Assembly (NCBI GenBank): GCA_001602435.1 | Contig: CP012156.1 | Coordinates: forward strand, 3,293,898-3,357,897 | Reading direction: 5' to 3' | Source of the DNA: Hyphomonadaceae bacterium UKL13-1 | Lineage (GTDB): Bacteria; Pseudomonadota; Alphaproteobacteria; Caulobacterales; Aquidulcibacteraceae | Length of the DNA stretch: 64,000 nucleotides | In this document: positions 1-9,135 of the stretch, piece by piece | Position numbering within the stretch: position 1 is the first letter of the stretch | Layout: every line of letters begins with the position of its first letter | Notes under the pieces: model-generated | What the model saw: only the letters and a program-made list of their open reading frames with translations | What the model was told of the DNA's origin: nothing | The model's database searches: none | Position numbers and translations under genes: made by a program

Positions 1-1186
1 TGGTGATCATGCTTTCCATCCGCGATAGACCTTCGCGTGGGCTGTTGGCGTGCAACGTGCCCATCGAACCGTCGTGACCCGTGTTCATGGCTTGCAACAA
101 GTCAAATGCTTCTGGGCCGCGGACTTCGCCGACGATGATGCGCTCTGGACGCATCCGCAGACAGTTTTTGACCAAGTCGCGCATGTGCACCGCACCTTGG
201 CCTTCCAAGTTTGGTGGGCGGGTTTCAAGGCGCACAACATGGGGCTGTTGCAATTGCAATTCGGCAGCGTCTTCGCAGGTGATGACGCGTTCGTCTGGTG
301 CGATATAGCCGGTCAAACAGTTCAGCAGCGTGGTTTTACCTGAACCTGTACCGCCTGAAATCAACACATTGCATCGGGCAGCGCCGATAATGCCCAGCAC
401 TTTGCCTGCCGGCTCAGAAATGGCGCCAAAACCGACCAAGTCCTTCATCCGCAATTTGTCTTTTTTGAACTTACGAATGGTGAGCGTAGGCCCGTCGAGC
501 GCCAAGGGTGGCACAATCACGTTGACACGAGAGCCGTCTGGCAGACGCGCGTCGCAGATGGGTGAGCTTTCATCCACGCGGCGACCGACTTGGCTCACAA
601 TGCGTTGACAAATGTTCATCAGCTGTTGGTTGTCGCGGAAGCGGATTGGCGTTTTAGTCACCTTACCGCCAACTTCGATGAAGACGGCATTCGCCCCATT
701 GACCATGATGTCGGCGATGTCGTCGCGCGCCAAAAGGGGCTCAAGCGGTCCGTAACCCAGCACGTCGTTGACAATGTCATTGAGCAATTGCTCTTGCTCA
801 GCAACCGACACAATCACCTGTTTGATGGCGATGATCTCATTGACGATATCGCGGATCTCATCGCGGGCGGTGCGCTGATCTAATGCTGCCAATTGACCCA
901 GGTCGATCGTCTCGATCAAGGCATTATAGACAGAGGCCTTAGTGCGATAATATTCCTCGGTCCGCCCATCATTGGAGGGGCTTGGCGGCGGGGCCGATTG
1001 CGTCGGCGCGCGAACAGCTTTTGCGACCCGTGCAGGATCTAAAGTCCCAGCTGGTGTTGCAGCTGCTGGTGCAGCCGCAGCACTTGGCGGCGGCGCTGCG
1101 GGCGCTGCTGCTGGCTTGGGGGGCTCAATGGGGGCAAACTTAGGGGGTGTTGCCTGTGCCGCCCCGTCTGCGCGTTTACCAAACAT
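1..1186 (-). CDS. cpaF: CpaF/TadA pilus assembly ATPase (partial, 3' end beyond window)
   Basis: Hexameric secretion ATPase that powers Flp/Tad pilus assembly at the cytoplasmic face of the inner membrane. Reading the minus strand from ATG 1186, a low-complexity Pro/Ala-rich head ([17 protein letters not shown]...) is followed by the type II/IV secretion ATPase core: a Walker A stretch [13 protein letters not shown], an Asp-box region ([17 protein letters not shown]), and the conserved [20 protein letters not shown] Walker B/His-box segment ending in [11 protein letters not shown] at the window edge. A GAGGA ribosome-binding site precedes the start and the stop of cpaE lies 7 nt upstream, so it is the last visible gene of the pilus operon. 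The C-terminus is missing from the window. Confidence 0.95.
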   Translation of the reverse strand, partial: MFGKRADGAAQATPPKFAPIEPPKPAAAPAAPPPSAAAAPAAATPAGTLDPARVAKAVRAPTQSAPPPSPSNDGRTEEYYRTKASVYNALIETIDLGQLAALDQRTARDEIRDIVNEIIAIKQVIVSVAEQEQLLNDIVNDVLGYGPLEPLLARDDIADIMVNGANAVFIEVGGKVTKTPIRFRDNQQLMNICQRIVSQVGRRVDESSPICDARLPDGSRVNVIVPPLALDGPTLTIRKFKKDKLRMKDLVGFGAISEPAGKVLGIIGAARCNVLISGGTGSGKTTLLNCLTGYIAPDERVITCEDAAELQLQQPHVVRLETRPPNLEGQGAVHMRDLVKNCLRMRPERIIVGEVRGPEAFDLLQAMNTGHDGSMGTLHANSPREGLSRMESMIT

Positions 1187-1193
1187 CCTATCC

Positions 1194-2588
1194 TCACTTA
1201 GCCGCTTTTGCGGGGATTAGTTTTGAGAGGAAGCTAGACTTGGCCTTCGGCTGCGGTGCACGACCCGTGAACAATTGAGCCAAGAAGTCCATGCCTTCAG
1301 CACATTTGCTGTTCGGGTTCACATCCGCCAACATTTGCCCATTATTGCTCGCAGTTCCGAACAATTGAGGATCATAGGGAAGAACCAGTGTTGGTTGAAC
1401 GCCTAGGGCCTCGGCAAAGTCCTTGACAGGGATCTCAGGCCGCTTTGCCACACCGACCATGTTCAAAATGACCTTTGGCGGCGTGTCATTCGGACGACCG
1501 ACGCGGACCATGTCGAAGATATTCTTGGCATTGCGTAGGCCAGCCAAGTCTGGCTGTGCGACCACGACCACTTCATCGGCTGACAACAGCGTCTGACGCA
1601 TCCATTTTGACCAGGTGTGGGGCAGGTCGAGAACAACATAAGGAACACCCCGACGCACCCCTTCAATGACGGTCTCATAAGCATCGGGCGAAATCTCGAA
1701 CTCGCGTTCGAGAGAGGCGGGAGCCGTAAACAAGGTCAAATGATCGGTGTGGCGGGTCAACAAGCGATCGAGCAACACATCGTCGACCCGTTCGGGCTGT
1801 TCCAAGGCGTCGGCAATGCCTGTCGCAGGATCGGTGTTAAAATCAAGGCCGGTGGTTCCCCAGGACAAGTCGAGGTCAACCAATGTCGTATTCACCCGCG
1901 CGTGCTCGGCCATACACCAAGCCACATTGTGCGCTATCGTAGACGATCCGGCACCACCCTTGGCTCCAACGAAGGCAATAGTGCGGCCCAAGAAGGGCTT
2001 GCTTGGATCGACATAGAGTCCAGAAATCGTTCGGATCAGCTGCAGCGGCTGCAGCGGCGGCACCAGATATTCCGAAACGCCACGGCGGATCAGCTCCCGA
2101 TACAGACCAATATCGTTAGATTCCCCAATCAGAATCACCTTGACTCCGGGTTCGCAATACGAAGCCAACTCGTCCAATTGCTGGATCAATACGGCTGGGG
2201 GTGCCAAGCTTTCAACAATGATCAGGTTGGGCGAAGGCTGAGACTGGAAGAATTCAATAGCACCGGCCAATCCGCCCATCGAAACTGTCACATGCGCCTT
2301 CGCGATGCGGCGATCCGTTGACGCCGATTGCAGCAGCTGGGCGGTATCTGGTCTCTCACAAAACACTTGGACAGAGATCCGGGGTACCGGCTGGTCGCCA
2401 CCGCGCGCCAACTCGCCGACATACGTCTCTTCGAAAGCCGCAGCATCGAAATCACCCGGTGAAGCGGGCGCTGGAATGTTTTGGGCGTGGGATGGTTCCA
2501 AGAAATCTAAATCGGCATCGAGCTCGAATGGCTCGTCAGCCGTTGCCAGTTCTTCCCACATGGGCTTGCGTTTTGCATTCCCAATCAT
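1194..2588 (-). CDS. cpaE: CpaE/TadZ pilus localisation ATPase-like protein
   Basis: MinD/ParA-superfamily protein that places the Tad pilus machine, usually at a pole. It is 464 aa. A linker (residues 1-70) precedes a receiver-like domain (about 72-190) and a MinD-like fold from 203. The P-loop at 206-217 reads FVGAKGGAGSST: the signature lysine K210 is present but the usual GK[ST] lysine is replaced by serine, the atypical Walker A known for TadZ/CpaE proteins, so nucleotide binding may be weak or structural. Start ATG 2588 overlaps the cpaD stop by 4 nt, implying translational coupling. Located between cpaD and cpaF as in Caulobacter. Confidence 0.93.
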   Translation of the reverse strand: MIGNAKRKPMWEELATADEPFELDADLDFLEPSHAQNIPAPASPGDFDAAAFEETYVGELARGGDQPVPRISVQVFCERPDTAQLLQSASTDRRIAKAHVTVSMGGLAGAIEFFQSQPSPNLIIVESLAPPAVLIQQLDELASYCEPGVKVILIGESNDIGLYRELIRRGVSEYLVPPLQPLQLIRTISGLYVDPSKPFLGRTIAFVGAKGGAGSSTIAHNVAWCMAEHARVNTTLVDLDLSWGTTGLDFNTDPATGIADALEQPERVDDVLLDRLLTRHTDHLTLFTAPASLEREFEISPDAYETVIEGVRRGVPYVVLDLPHTWSKWMRQTLLSADEVVVVAQPDLAGLRNAKNIFDMVRVGRPNDTPPKVILNMVGVAKRPEIPVKDFAEALGVQPTLVLPYDPQLFGTASNNGQMLADVNPNSKCAEGMDFLAQLFTGRAPQPKAKSSFLSKLIPAKAAK

Positions 2589-3328
2589 TTGCCACCCCCA
2601 CCTGCAACGGCACCACTCACCGCCGGGACACCGCCTTTGCGATGCATATCAATACCGTTTTGAATACGGGCCGCGTCACGCGTCCCCTCTTTGCGATCGC
2701 CCAATAGGTCACCGGGGTCCGCAACCATCGCTGCCAAATTGGCATTCTGCGCACAGCCAAATCGGTCCGGTGGAATATTTTCGGCGGTCTTACGTGGATC
2801 GAAAGAGGTCCAAGGTTCGCAAACGATCGGCTTGGTCTCATATCGTCCGAACGATATCAAAATCGGGGCGTTCGTTTGACCTTGAGCCTGATAGGGTCCC
2901 GCAGAAATTTTTGAAAAGTCGACGCCACCCAGAAAAAGGGCCCGTTGTACGTCCTGGGCGACTTGGGCGGCGCTTTGGCTATTGCTGGCGTTCGCCGGTA
3001 CTGAGACAACGACATTACCACGACCGAGGCGCACGTAATCTTGTGCGAATGATTTCAGCTCGGCCGCTTCTTGAACATTGATGCCAATCGCACCACTGGG
3101 AGCGGAGATGGCGATGCGAGCCTCCACGGGGATTGCTTCAGGAACAAAGGCATCGAGCACGGTGCGCTTAAGATGCGCTTGCTCCACCATGTCGACTGGT
3201 GGCTCCTCTTTGGCGGCGCGGGCACCTCCACAGGCACCCAGCAGCATCAGCGCCGTCAAAGCGACCGCCGTGAGGGCGGCTTTGCTCGGCTGAGCGAATG
3301 AAGCATATTTCGCGACTTCTCTGGTCAT
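2585..3328 (-). CDS. cpaD: CpaD pilus assembly lipoprotein
   Basis: Outer-membrane-associated lipoprotein of the Tad pilus, thought to assist the secretin. The 247-aa product has a hydrophobic signal with lipobox LLGAC near residue 33 and then a CpaD-type domain with paired segments such as SFGRYE and the Cys-containing PIVCEPW and RFGCAQNANLAAMV. A disordered Gly-rich tail (SGAVAGGGGK) ends the protein. It lies 16 nt downstream of cpaC and overlaps cpaE by 4 nt. ATG 3328 is chosen; later Met codons would cut the signal region. Confidence 0.9.
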   Translation of the reverse strand: MTREVAKYASFAQPSKAALTAVALTALMLLGACGGARAAKEEPPVDMVEQAHLKRTVLDAFVPEAIPVEARIAISAPSGAIGINVQEAAELKSFAQDYVRLGRGNVVVSVPANASNSQSAAQVAQDVQRALFLGGVDFSKISAGPYQAQGQTNAPILISFGRYETKPIVCEPWTSFDPRKTAENIPPDRFGCAQNANLAAMVADPGDLLGDRKEGTRDAARIQNGIDMHRKGGVPAVSGAVAGGGGK

Positions 3329-3344
3329 CGGCTTCTTCCTGACT

Positions 3345-4967
3345 CTAATTCACAATATGGCCGATAGGGGCACGGTAACGTCCTTTTGGCAGGCCCTTGG
3401 AATCGGGCTTCACCATTCTATTCATCCGACCCAGCAGCAAAGCAGCTGCGTCGCTGGCGGGGGCATAGCCATCGCCTGGGGTCTGAAGTTCATCCATCGT
3501 CGTCGATTTCACGATGTAAGGCGTGACAATAATGACGAGTTCTGTCTCGTTGCTTTGGAAATCGCGTGACCTGAACAAATTCCCGAGGACAGGCAGGTCC
3601 TTGAGGCCCGGCAGGCCTTCAATCGATTGGCGCGTCGCTTGTTGAATCAGGCCTGCCATCACCATTGAACGGCCGGATGGCAACTCCATGGTGTTTTCTG
3701 CGCGCCGAACCGAGACGCCGGGGATCGACAGACCGCGAATGGTGTCGGTCACGTTACCGGCCGCATCCCGGATCAAAGTATCTGCCTGACGGAATGAAGC
3801 CGCCGTCGAAATCTCAGAAACTTCGGTTGAAATCTTCAGCGAGATTCGATCTGGGCTCAAAATGATTGGCGTGAAGCCTAAGCCGACGCCAAAAGGCTTG
3901 AATTCGACCGAAACACGATTGCCTTCTTGCGCGGTTGGAACGGGGAACTCACCACCGGCCAAAAATTTAGCGGGCTCGCCAGAAGTAGCGGTCAAATTTG
4001 GCTCCGCTAATGTTCTGGCCAGACCTACACGCTCAAGCGCTTGAATGTTGCTGTCGGTGCGTTCGCCAGTCACCAATTCACCGGGGCCGTAGGTGACTTT
4101 GGTGATGTTTGTTGTCGGGTCAAAGGTAGAACTATAGCCCCCGGCACCGGCGTATTGGCTAGGGTCTCTTAGAGCTGATTTGGCATCGTCAAACGTATTA
4201 GAAACCGGACGAATGAAGTTCCGCGCCCAACTGGAGTCAAGCGTGGTTCCGCCCAAGAAGGCACCGTTAACAGAGAAACCATTGGCCGTGGCAAACTTGA
4301 TACCCCAGTCCTTTGGCAGCAACTGGTTTAAGATGTTGGACGACGACAGGTTCATACCCAATTGCTTGATGACGGACCGCTGCATTTCCACAATGCGCAC
4401 CCGCAACATGACCTGATCGCCCGAAAGGACGTTCATCATGTTTAGAACTTTATCCGTGCCGCCGGCATATTGGCCCGATATCCGCAAGACTTGGTCTGCG
4501 GCCAAGCCATTCGGCACATCCCCAGTTAGGATGATCGATTCATTGACGCTGTCGACGACGACGCGGGCTTCGGGCACCAGTCGCTGAATCAACGCAGTTA
4601 GTTCTGAGGTGTCGCGGGCTACGCGGATCTCAAGAGCTAGAATCTGGCGTCCTTGTGAGTCGAGGAAGAAAACATTCGTTTCGCCGATTTTCGTGCCTAA
4701 CAAGAACCCGCGTTTGCTCGTCCGCATCACGGCGTCAGCAATCTCCGGATCGGCAACCACAACATCTCTGGCTTCAACTGGGAGGTCGACAATTGCCGAT
4801 TTGCCGAGAGCTAAAGTGAGGCGTTGAGTGGTAGAATGTTGTGGTGTGGCCTTGCCGGTGGTTGCTTGGCCAACTTGTGCCAGCGCAACATTAGGTAGAG
4901 CCGCCGCGCTGAGCGCCAAGCATGAAACAGCTGCAATAAAAGATTTCACGGTTTGGGTTTGCTGCAT
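3345..4967 (-). CDS. cpaC: CpaC/RcpA outer-membrane secretin of the Tad pilus
   Basis: Forms the gated outer-membrane channel through which the Flp pilus leaves the cell. The 540-aa precursor has a signal peptide (residues 1-30, ending ALPNVALAQ), a pilus-formation N-terminal domain (LGKSAIVDLPVEARDVVVADPEIADAV), a BON-like domain (about 120-185) and a secretin C-domain with VMLRVRIVEMQRSVIKQLG and the closing MAGLIQQATRQ...GLPGLKDLPVLGNLFRS block typical of secretins. Its ATG overlaps the cpaB stop by one base (shared base 4967). Within the pilA-cpaABCDEF transcript. Confidence 0.95.
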   Translation of the reverse strand: MQQTQTVKSFIAAVSCLALSAAALPNVALAQVGQATTGKATPQHSTTQRLTLALGKSAIVDLPVEARDVVVADPEIADAVMRTSKRGFLLGTKIGETNVFFLDSQGRQILALEIRVARDTSELTALIQRLVPEARVVVDSVNESIILTGDVPNGLAADQVLRISGQYAGGTDKVLNMMNVLSGDQVMLRVRIVEMQRSVIKQLGMNLSSSNILNQLLPKDWGIKFATANGFSVNGAFLGGTTLDSSWARNFIRPVSNTFDDAKSALRDPSQYAGAGGYSSTFDPTTNITKVTYGPGELVTGERTDSNIQALERVGLARTLAEPNLTATSGEPAKFLAGGEFPVPTAQEGNRVSVEFKPFGVGLGFTPIILSPDRISLKISTEVSEISTAASFRQADTLIRDAAGNVTDTIRGLSIPGVSVRRAENTMELPSGRSMVMAGLIQQATRQSIEGLPGLKDLPVLGNLFRSRDFQSNETELVIIVTPYIVKSTTMDELQTPGDGYAPASDAAALLLGRMNRMVKPDSKGLPKGRYRAPIGHIVN

Positions 4968-5845
4968 TACTGCCCCCCCCGATACACTTTAACGGTCGTT
5001 GGTATCGCCTGTGATGCTTGCTGAACGTTTGGCGATGGGGAAGGCGGCTTTGGATCGCCTGACATTGCTATACTACCTTGGTTCATGACGTCTCTGGTTG
5101 GAGCCGCAAAGGTGGCCCCACCTGCATCGGCGTAACCGCGTAATGTGACGGAAAGATCGCCCAATTTATGCGCCAAGCGAAGCTTCTCGGCATCGGCTGC
5201 GGACAGTTCAACCGTTGCAATCCCACCCGGCAATGTCGTTTTATCCTTATCTTGCGTAATCGCTTGGTCGATCGCTAGGATCCGAACATTCTCTAGAATT
5301 GCAGACGAAATGACTCTCGACACCGACTGGCCGTTGGATGAGAATTGGACCTCTCGCGTCAAGAGGATGTCCACGCGATCATTGGGTAAAACAAAGCCCG
5401 CCACCGCCGTTTCAGGGCTGATTGGAAACGAAACGGCCCGCATGCCGGGCGTTAGCAGAGCTGCCATGGCCCCGGTCGTCGCTTCAACATCGACAATCTT
5501 GCTAGCCAAAACTGGCTCGCCCTTCACCATGGCTTGGCGAACAATGCCATTGCTAAATTCTTCAATCGCTTTGGGGTTCTTGGATTGCAGAAAGAATCCA
5601 GGCGTCGATGCGCTTGTTGGCGTGTAAGCTTCCCAGCCTAAAGAGGATGGCGAGATCCGTTCGCCCACGACCATGTCGCGCTTGGCTACCAAAACATTGA
5701 CGGTCTCTGCCTTGACTTCGGTGGTGGCAACAGGCTGCGCAACCTGCGGATTCGCGGACTGCGTGCGCATCCAAATGAAGGCTCCACCTGCGACTAGCAT
5801 AGCACCGCCAATGATCGAGATTTGCCGAATATTCACGCTATGCAT
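4967..5845 (-). CDS. cpaB: CpaB/RcpC Flp pilus assembly protein
   Basis: Periplasmic partner of the CpaC secretin. The 292-aa protein has one N-terminal membrane anchor (IIGGAMLVAGGAFIW, about residues 11-28) followed by an SAF-type domain (VLVAKRDMVVGERISPSSLGWEAY, residues 50-75) and the RcpC/CpaB domain containing MRAVSFPISPETAVAGFVLPNDRVDILLT. The tail is Pro/Ser-rich and probably disordered. It is separated from upstream cpaA by about 165 bp, the longest gap in the operon after pilA, which could hold a secondary promoter, though I see no clear one. Confidence 0.93.
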   Translation of the reverse strand: MHSVNIRQISIIGGAMLVAGGAFIWMRTQSANPQVAQPVATTEVKAETVNVLVAKRDMVVGERISPSSLGWEAYTPTSASTPGFFLQSKNPKAIEEFSNGIVRQAMVKGEPVLASKIVDVEATTGAMAALLTPGMRAVSFPISPETAVAGFVLPNDRVDILLTREVQFSSNGQSVSRVISSAILENVRILAIDQAITQDKDKTTLPGGIATVELSAADAEKLRLAHKLGDLSVTLRGYADAGGATFAAPTRDVMNQGSIAMSGDPKPPSPSPNVQQASQAIPTTVKVYRGGQ

Positions 5846-6010
5846 CTCCCACTCGGGGTTCCAACTCGGAGTTTTTCCTGTCAGACCCTTAGAGAATCAC
5901 CCAAATCCAAAATGATTTACGGGACGACCATGCGTAAATATGTTCTAAGAAGAGGTTAACGGTGCGACTTCTTTGGTTCAAGAAGTACGAATAATTAGCA
6001 CAATTTTAAG

Positions 6011-6532
6011 TTAAATGTTGGGAAACCACAGGGTATAGGGTGTTGCAAGTATTGCCCCGATTCCTAAAGCCACGCCGTAGGGAACGGCGGCAGACTTTCG
6101 CAGCAATCGCCTCGCCCATCGCGGATTTCTGGGTAAGCCAAAGTGGCGCGCCAATTGTCTACTGACGATCAAAGTGATGACCAAGACACCACCGGCAATC
6201 GCAGTATACAGAATGAAGGGCATCATCGCAGCTGGACCAAGCCAAAGCGCAGCTGCACCGGTAAGTTTTGCATCGCCGCCACCATAGACACCGACTAAAA
6301 ACATGGCGAGGGCAATTAGCGTAGTCAGCAAGCCAACACCGATATGTGCTGCCAGATCATTCAGGCCAAGGCCCATCGGCAGAGCGAAAGCCAAAAAACC
6401 AGCGGCTATCAGCATGTTAAGTTTGTTTGTAATCAGAAAGGTCCGGACATCGCCAATGGCTGCCCAGATCATGGCGCCCGAAAAGGCAACCAAGCCGGCT
6501 CCAGCCGCCAAAGTGTCAGGTCCAAGTGTCAT
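6011..6532 (-). CDS. cpaA: CpaA/TadV prepilin peptidase (A24A)
   Basis: Membrane aspartic protease that cleaves the leader of the Flp prepilin and TadE-like pseudopilins. The 173-aa protein is almost wholly hydrophobic with about six membrane spans. The two catalytic Asp motifs of the A24 family are visible: an Asp in AAIGDVRTFLITNKLN (about residue 28) and the GGGDAKL motif near residue 88. It is the short TadV/CpaA form without the methylase domain of PilD. It lies between pilA (upstream) and cpaB. Confidence 0.93.
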   Translation of the reverse strand: MTLGPDTLAAGAGLVAFSGAMIWAAIGDVRTFLITNKLNMLIAAGFLAFALPMGLGLNDLAAHIGVGLLTTLIALAMFLVGVYGGGDAKLTGAAALWLGPAAMMPFILYTAIAGGVLVITLIVSRQLARHFGLPRNPRWARRLLRKSAAVPYGVALGIGAILATPYTLWFPNI

Positions 6533-6603
6533 CTGTATTGTCTACCATGGGACCGCTAAGCCAAAGTAAATACTACTGTCGGCACGCCGCCGGAATCCAA
6601 GCC

Positions 6604-6638
6604 AAAAAAAAAGGCGCTTGGTTCGAAAACCAAGCGCC
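6604..6638 (-). terminator. Rho-independent terminator after pilA
   Basis: On the minus strand an 11-bp perfect stem (GGCGCTTGGTT / AACCAAGCGCC, 6613-6623 with 6628-6638) closes on a 4-nt loop and is followed by nine T residues (6604-6612 read as complement). It sits 24 nt after the pilA stop and probably sets a high pilin-to-machinery ratio by partial read-through into cpaA. Confidence 0.9.
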
Positions 6639-6661
6639 AATTTTAACAGACAAAGCCCGTA

Positions 6662-6829
6662 TTAACGACCGATCGAGGTACCGATGGTGTTGAAGCGGTT
6701 GCTCATGTTGTTGCCCAAGGTGCCCAACGAGGTGATCAGAACAACAGCGATCAAAGCTGCGATCAGACCGTATTCGATAGCGGTTGCACCGGACTCATTG
6801 TTGCGGATTTTCGAGAAAAGCTTTTTCAT
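6662..6829 (-). CDS. pilA: Flp/PilA major type IVb pilin
   Basis: Structural subunit of the Tad pilus. The 55-aa prepilin starts MKKLFSKIRNNESGATAIEY; cleavage after Gly14 is expected, leaving the hallmark Glu5/Tyr6 (ATAIEYGLIAALIAVV) at the start of the hydrophobic helix. A short hydrophilic tail (NNMSNRFNTIGTSIGR) follows. This is the first gene of the minus-strand pilus operon, with its own strong terminator downstream and a 490-bp AT-rich region upstream, typical of a highly expressed, cell-cycle-controlled pilin. Confidence 0.95.
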   Translation of the reverse strand: MKKLFSKIRNNESGATAIEYGLIAALIAVVLITSLGTLGNNMSNRFNTIGTSIGR

Positions 6830-7319
6830 TTTTAGGTTCCCATTCTACATGCGACCGGGTGGTTGAAGTCTTGAATGCTTCTAATTCCCTGTGTCCTGCT
6901 TGTTCTAGCGAAGACTCATAAACATGACGTAAACTGAAACGTAAAAATTGATCAGACATGCCCTTTTATCGGCACAATTGCGGCAGACCATTTTTAAGTT
7001 ATTGTTTTTAAATGATATTTTTCTACTTTATTCTGACAAAATTTCTGCAACTTCCTACATTCGATAGAATTAGAGACGAATTCCAAAGTAATATATTACC
7101 GATTCAGGCAAAGCGTTAAACTAAAGTAACAAATGTAGCTGGTCATTCTTCTTCGATTACCGCCGAAACGGCTCCTTTTGATTAGGGGGCGACTGCGTCC
7201 TAAGCACCTTATATATTATACATACGTGCGAGGTGAGGTTTTTCCGAACGTCCAGCGACCCTAAAAGCCACCCGAGAGCGGACTGCACTCGTTAATGGCT
7301 GGTTTACAGGTGAGCGCTA
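6830..7319. promoter_or_regulatory. AT-rich divergent control region between pilA and the pseudopilin genes
   Basis: I find no gene in this 490-bp stretch on either strand. It is markedly AT-rich (for example 6990-7070) and must hold the divergent promoters for pilA (minus) and the 7320 gene (plus). In Caulobacter pilA is controlled by CtrA; I searched for TTAA-N7-TTAA and found only imperfect half-site candidates (around 7113-7128), so no operator is claimed. Confidence 0.55.
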
Positions 7320-7811
7320 ATGAAAGATCCAGCACGGAGTTTTGTCATGACCAATTTAGTTAAACCATTGGCCTCGATCGCCTGCGCTTTCGTCGCTTTG
7401 GCAGCAGGCACAGCTGGGGCTCAAACCTTTCAATTGGAAGTCGACCAAACACAACCGCTCCGATTTCAAAGACCGGTCACTGGCGTTGTTGTGGGTAATG
7501 CCAATATCGCAGATGTGATCGTGCATGATGCACGCGTTCTTTTTGTGGTTGGAAAGTCACAAGGCACCACGGAGATTACGGCCGTGGATGCTGCAGGCAA
7601 CACCGTATTCTCTGGTACCATTCAAGTGCGCCCGTCCAATGTGCGTGACATGATTACCATCCAACGTGGAAAAGAGATTTCCACCGCGATCTGTCAGGAT
7701 CGATGCATTCCTAATGTTCATTCAGAGGGCACAGCCCAAGGCAATGCGCCAGCGATTGCGGCGATCAATGCGCGATCCGGCTTTGCTGCAGGGTCTGGAT
7801 CGCGCCAATAA
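7320..7811 (+). CDS. Exported stand-alone pilus-formation N-domain protein (CpaC-N-like)
   Basis: The 163-aa product has a signal peptide ending AGTAGAQ and then a single domain matching the N-terminal pilus-formation domain of CpaC: LEVDQTQPLRFQRPVTGVV, VGNANIADVIVHDARVLFVVG, GTTEITAVDAAG. There is no secretin part. Two Cys residues (AICQDRC) lie in a C-terminal extension. ATG 7320 has an AGGTGA ribosome-binding site; ATG 7347 (GGAG 7 nt upstream) gives a more typical signal peptide and is an equally good start. Transcribed divergently from pilA and upstream of two TadE-like genes, so probably an accessory Tad component; exact role unknown. Confidence 0.85.
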   Translation: MKDPARSFVMTNLVKPLASIACAFVALAAGTAGAQTFQLEVDQTQPLRFQRPVTGVVVGNANIADVIVHDARVLFVVGKSQGTTEITAVDAAGNTVFSGTIQVRPSNVRDMITIQRGKEISTAICQDRCIPNVHSEGTAQGNAPAIAAINARSGFAAGSGSRQ

Positions 7812-7908
7812 AGCGTGAATCGTCGTTAATAAATAAAATTTTCAACTCCAATTTAAGCAGGCCGAAAGGCCCTATGTGCTTAGTATGGACGCGTTGAAGG
7901 AGTCGACG

Positions 7909-8490
7909 ATGTCTGCATTGCTCTCACTTATGGTAAAGCGTTTACGCAATCGTCGTGCGAAGCAGGGCAAGCGGGGCACTGCTGCCGTTGAATTTGCCAT
8001 GGTCGCCACCCCGTTTATCTTCATGTTGTTCGGTATCTTCGAAACCATGATGATCTTTTTCGTGCAGACGACACTTGAAGCGGCCGTCTCCGAAGAAGCG
8101 CGCAAGATTCGCACCGGTCAGGCCCAATCGCTCGCAACACCGATTACCAAAGCCCAATTCAAAGCCAATGTCTGTGCCCGCATGATGGGTTTAGGTGATT
8201 GCAGCACGCGTTTATTCGTTCAAGTCCAGAACCAGCCCGTTTCTGGAACGCTCCCGACCCCATGGGCAGACGGTACGCTCACCCCAGGTTCGGCAGCGGA
8301 CGAGCCTTATGAAGCAACGGCCGCAAACGCGATTGTGGTGGTTCGTGGTTATTATGTTTGGCCTTTGCTAACGCCGGGCATTTCCAATGCTATGCGGAAC
8401 TTCTCCGATACCGCTCCAGGCGGGACACTTGGTAACTATAACCGCATCATTGCCGCAACATCGGCGTTCCGTAACGAACCGTTTAATTGA
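7909..8490 (+). CDS. TadE-like minor pseudopilin
   Basis: Membrane-anchored pseudopilin of the Tad apparatus. After a basic head (VKRLRNRRAKQGKRG) comes the TadE signature TAAVEFAMVATPFIFMLFGI, a prepilin-type segment with Glu at the +5-like position, followed by an extracytoplasmic domain of about 150 residues. Probably processed by CpaA. ATG 7909 is chosen because GAAGGAG lies 6 nt upstream; in-frame starts at 7876 (GTG) and 7885 lack a comparable site. It overlaps no neighbour and is followed 11 nt later by a second TadE-like gene. Confidence 0.85.
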   Translation: MSALLSLMVKRLRNRRAKQGKRGTAAVEFAMVATPFIFMLFGIFETMMIFFVQTTLEAAVSEEARKIRTGQAQSLATPITKAQFKANVCARMMGLGDCSTRLFVQVQNQPVSGTLPTPWADGTLTPGSAADEPYEATAANAIVVVRGYYVWPLLTPGISNAMRNFSDTAPGGTLGNYNRIIAATSAFRNEPFN

Positions 8491-8501
8491 GGTTACTTGT
8501 G

Positions 8502-9113
8502 ATGTCTGTGCGAACCTCGCTAAAAACCCGGCTGAACTACCTTTACGAAACTGCGCACAAGCGCGGTGCGCAGCGTGGTGTCTCGGCGGTTGAATTTGCG
8601 CTGATTGCGCCTCTGATGATTTTGATGCTGTTTGGCGCGTCTGAGGTGAGCCAAGCGGTCAGTGTTGATCGGAAGGTGACGCTCGCCGCTTCGACTTTAG
8701 GTGACCTAGCAGCACAAACAGACCGTGTGAGCTGTACCGACCTTGCCCAAATTGCCAACGTCACCCGCAGTGTGTTCCAACCCTATACGGCCACGACGCC
8801 GTCTCTAGTTGTTGCCTCGGTCGCACTTGTTGGCAGCGTCCCCAAGGTGGAGTGGAGCCAGGAGATCGACGGAACTGGCAGCTGCGCAAACGTAAACAAC
8901 AGCCACAGCTTAAAGGTCGGCAACTCGGTTGTGGTCGACACGGGCTTGTTCGCGGCCAACGGCGGTGTCGTTATAGGGGAAGTAACCCTTCAATACACAT
9001 CGCTAGGTACCTCATTTTTGTCTAACACAACGACATTGCGCGAACGCTTCTATTTCCGGCCCCGCAAATCCGCCAAGCTGTGCCTGACAGGGGTTACGAC
9101 GCCGGGTTGTTAA
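8502..9113 (+). CDS. TadE/TadF-like minor pseudopilin
   Basis: Second pseudopilin of the cluster. The prepilin-like segment GVSAVEFALIAPLMILMLFG follows a basic N-terminus, and the periplasmic part carries three scattered Cys (CTDLAQ, SCANVNN, KLCLTG). ATG 8502 has GAGG within the preceding stop region (8489-8492); GTG 8499 is a possible alternative. Co-transcribed with the preceding TadE-like gene and likely a pilus-tip or scaffold subunit. No TadG-type long von Willebrand domain is present. Confidence 0.83.
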   Translation: MSVRTSLKTRLNYLYETAHKRGAQRGVSAVEFALIAPLMILMLFGASEVSQAVSVDRKVTLAASTLGDLAAQTDRVSCTDLAQIANVTRSVFQPYTATTPSLVVASVALVGSVPKVEWSQEIDGTGSCANVNNSHSLKVGNSVVVDTGLFAANGGVVIGEVTLQYTSLGTSFLSNTTTLRERFYFRPRKSAKLCLTGVTTPGC

Positions 9114-9135
9114 AGCAAGGCTTTTTGGCCTCAAG

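Noticed and set aside
1617-3081. Overlapping plus-strand frames across cpaE and cpaD
   Set aside because: cpaE and cpaD are unambiguous on the minus strand; the plus frames have no start signals or domains.
7113-7128. Possible CtrA site upstream of pilA (TTAA-N7-TAAC)
   Set aside because: Two mismatches in the second half-site; CtrA control of pilA is expected from Caulobacter but not supported by this sequence.
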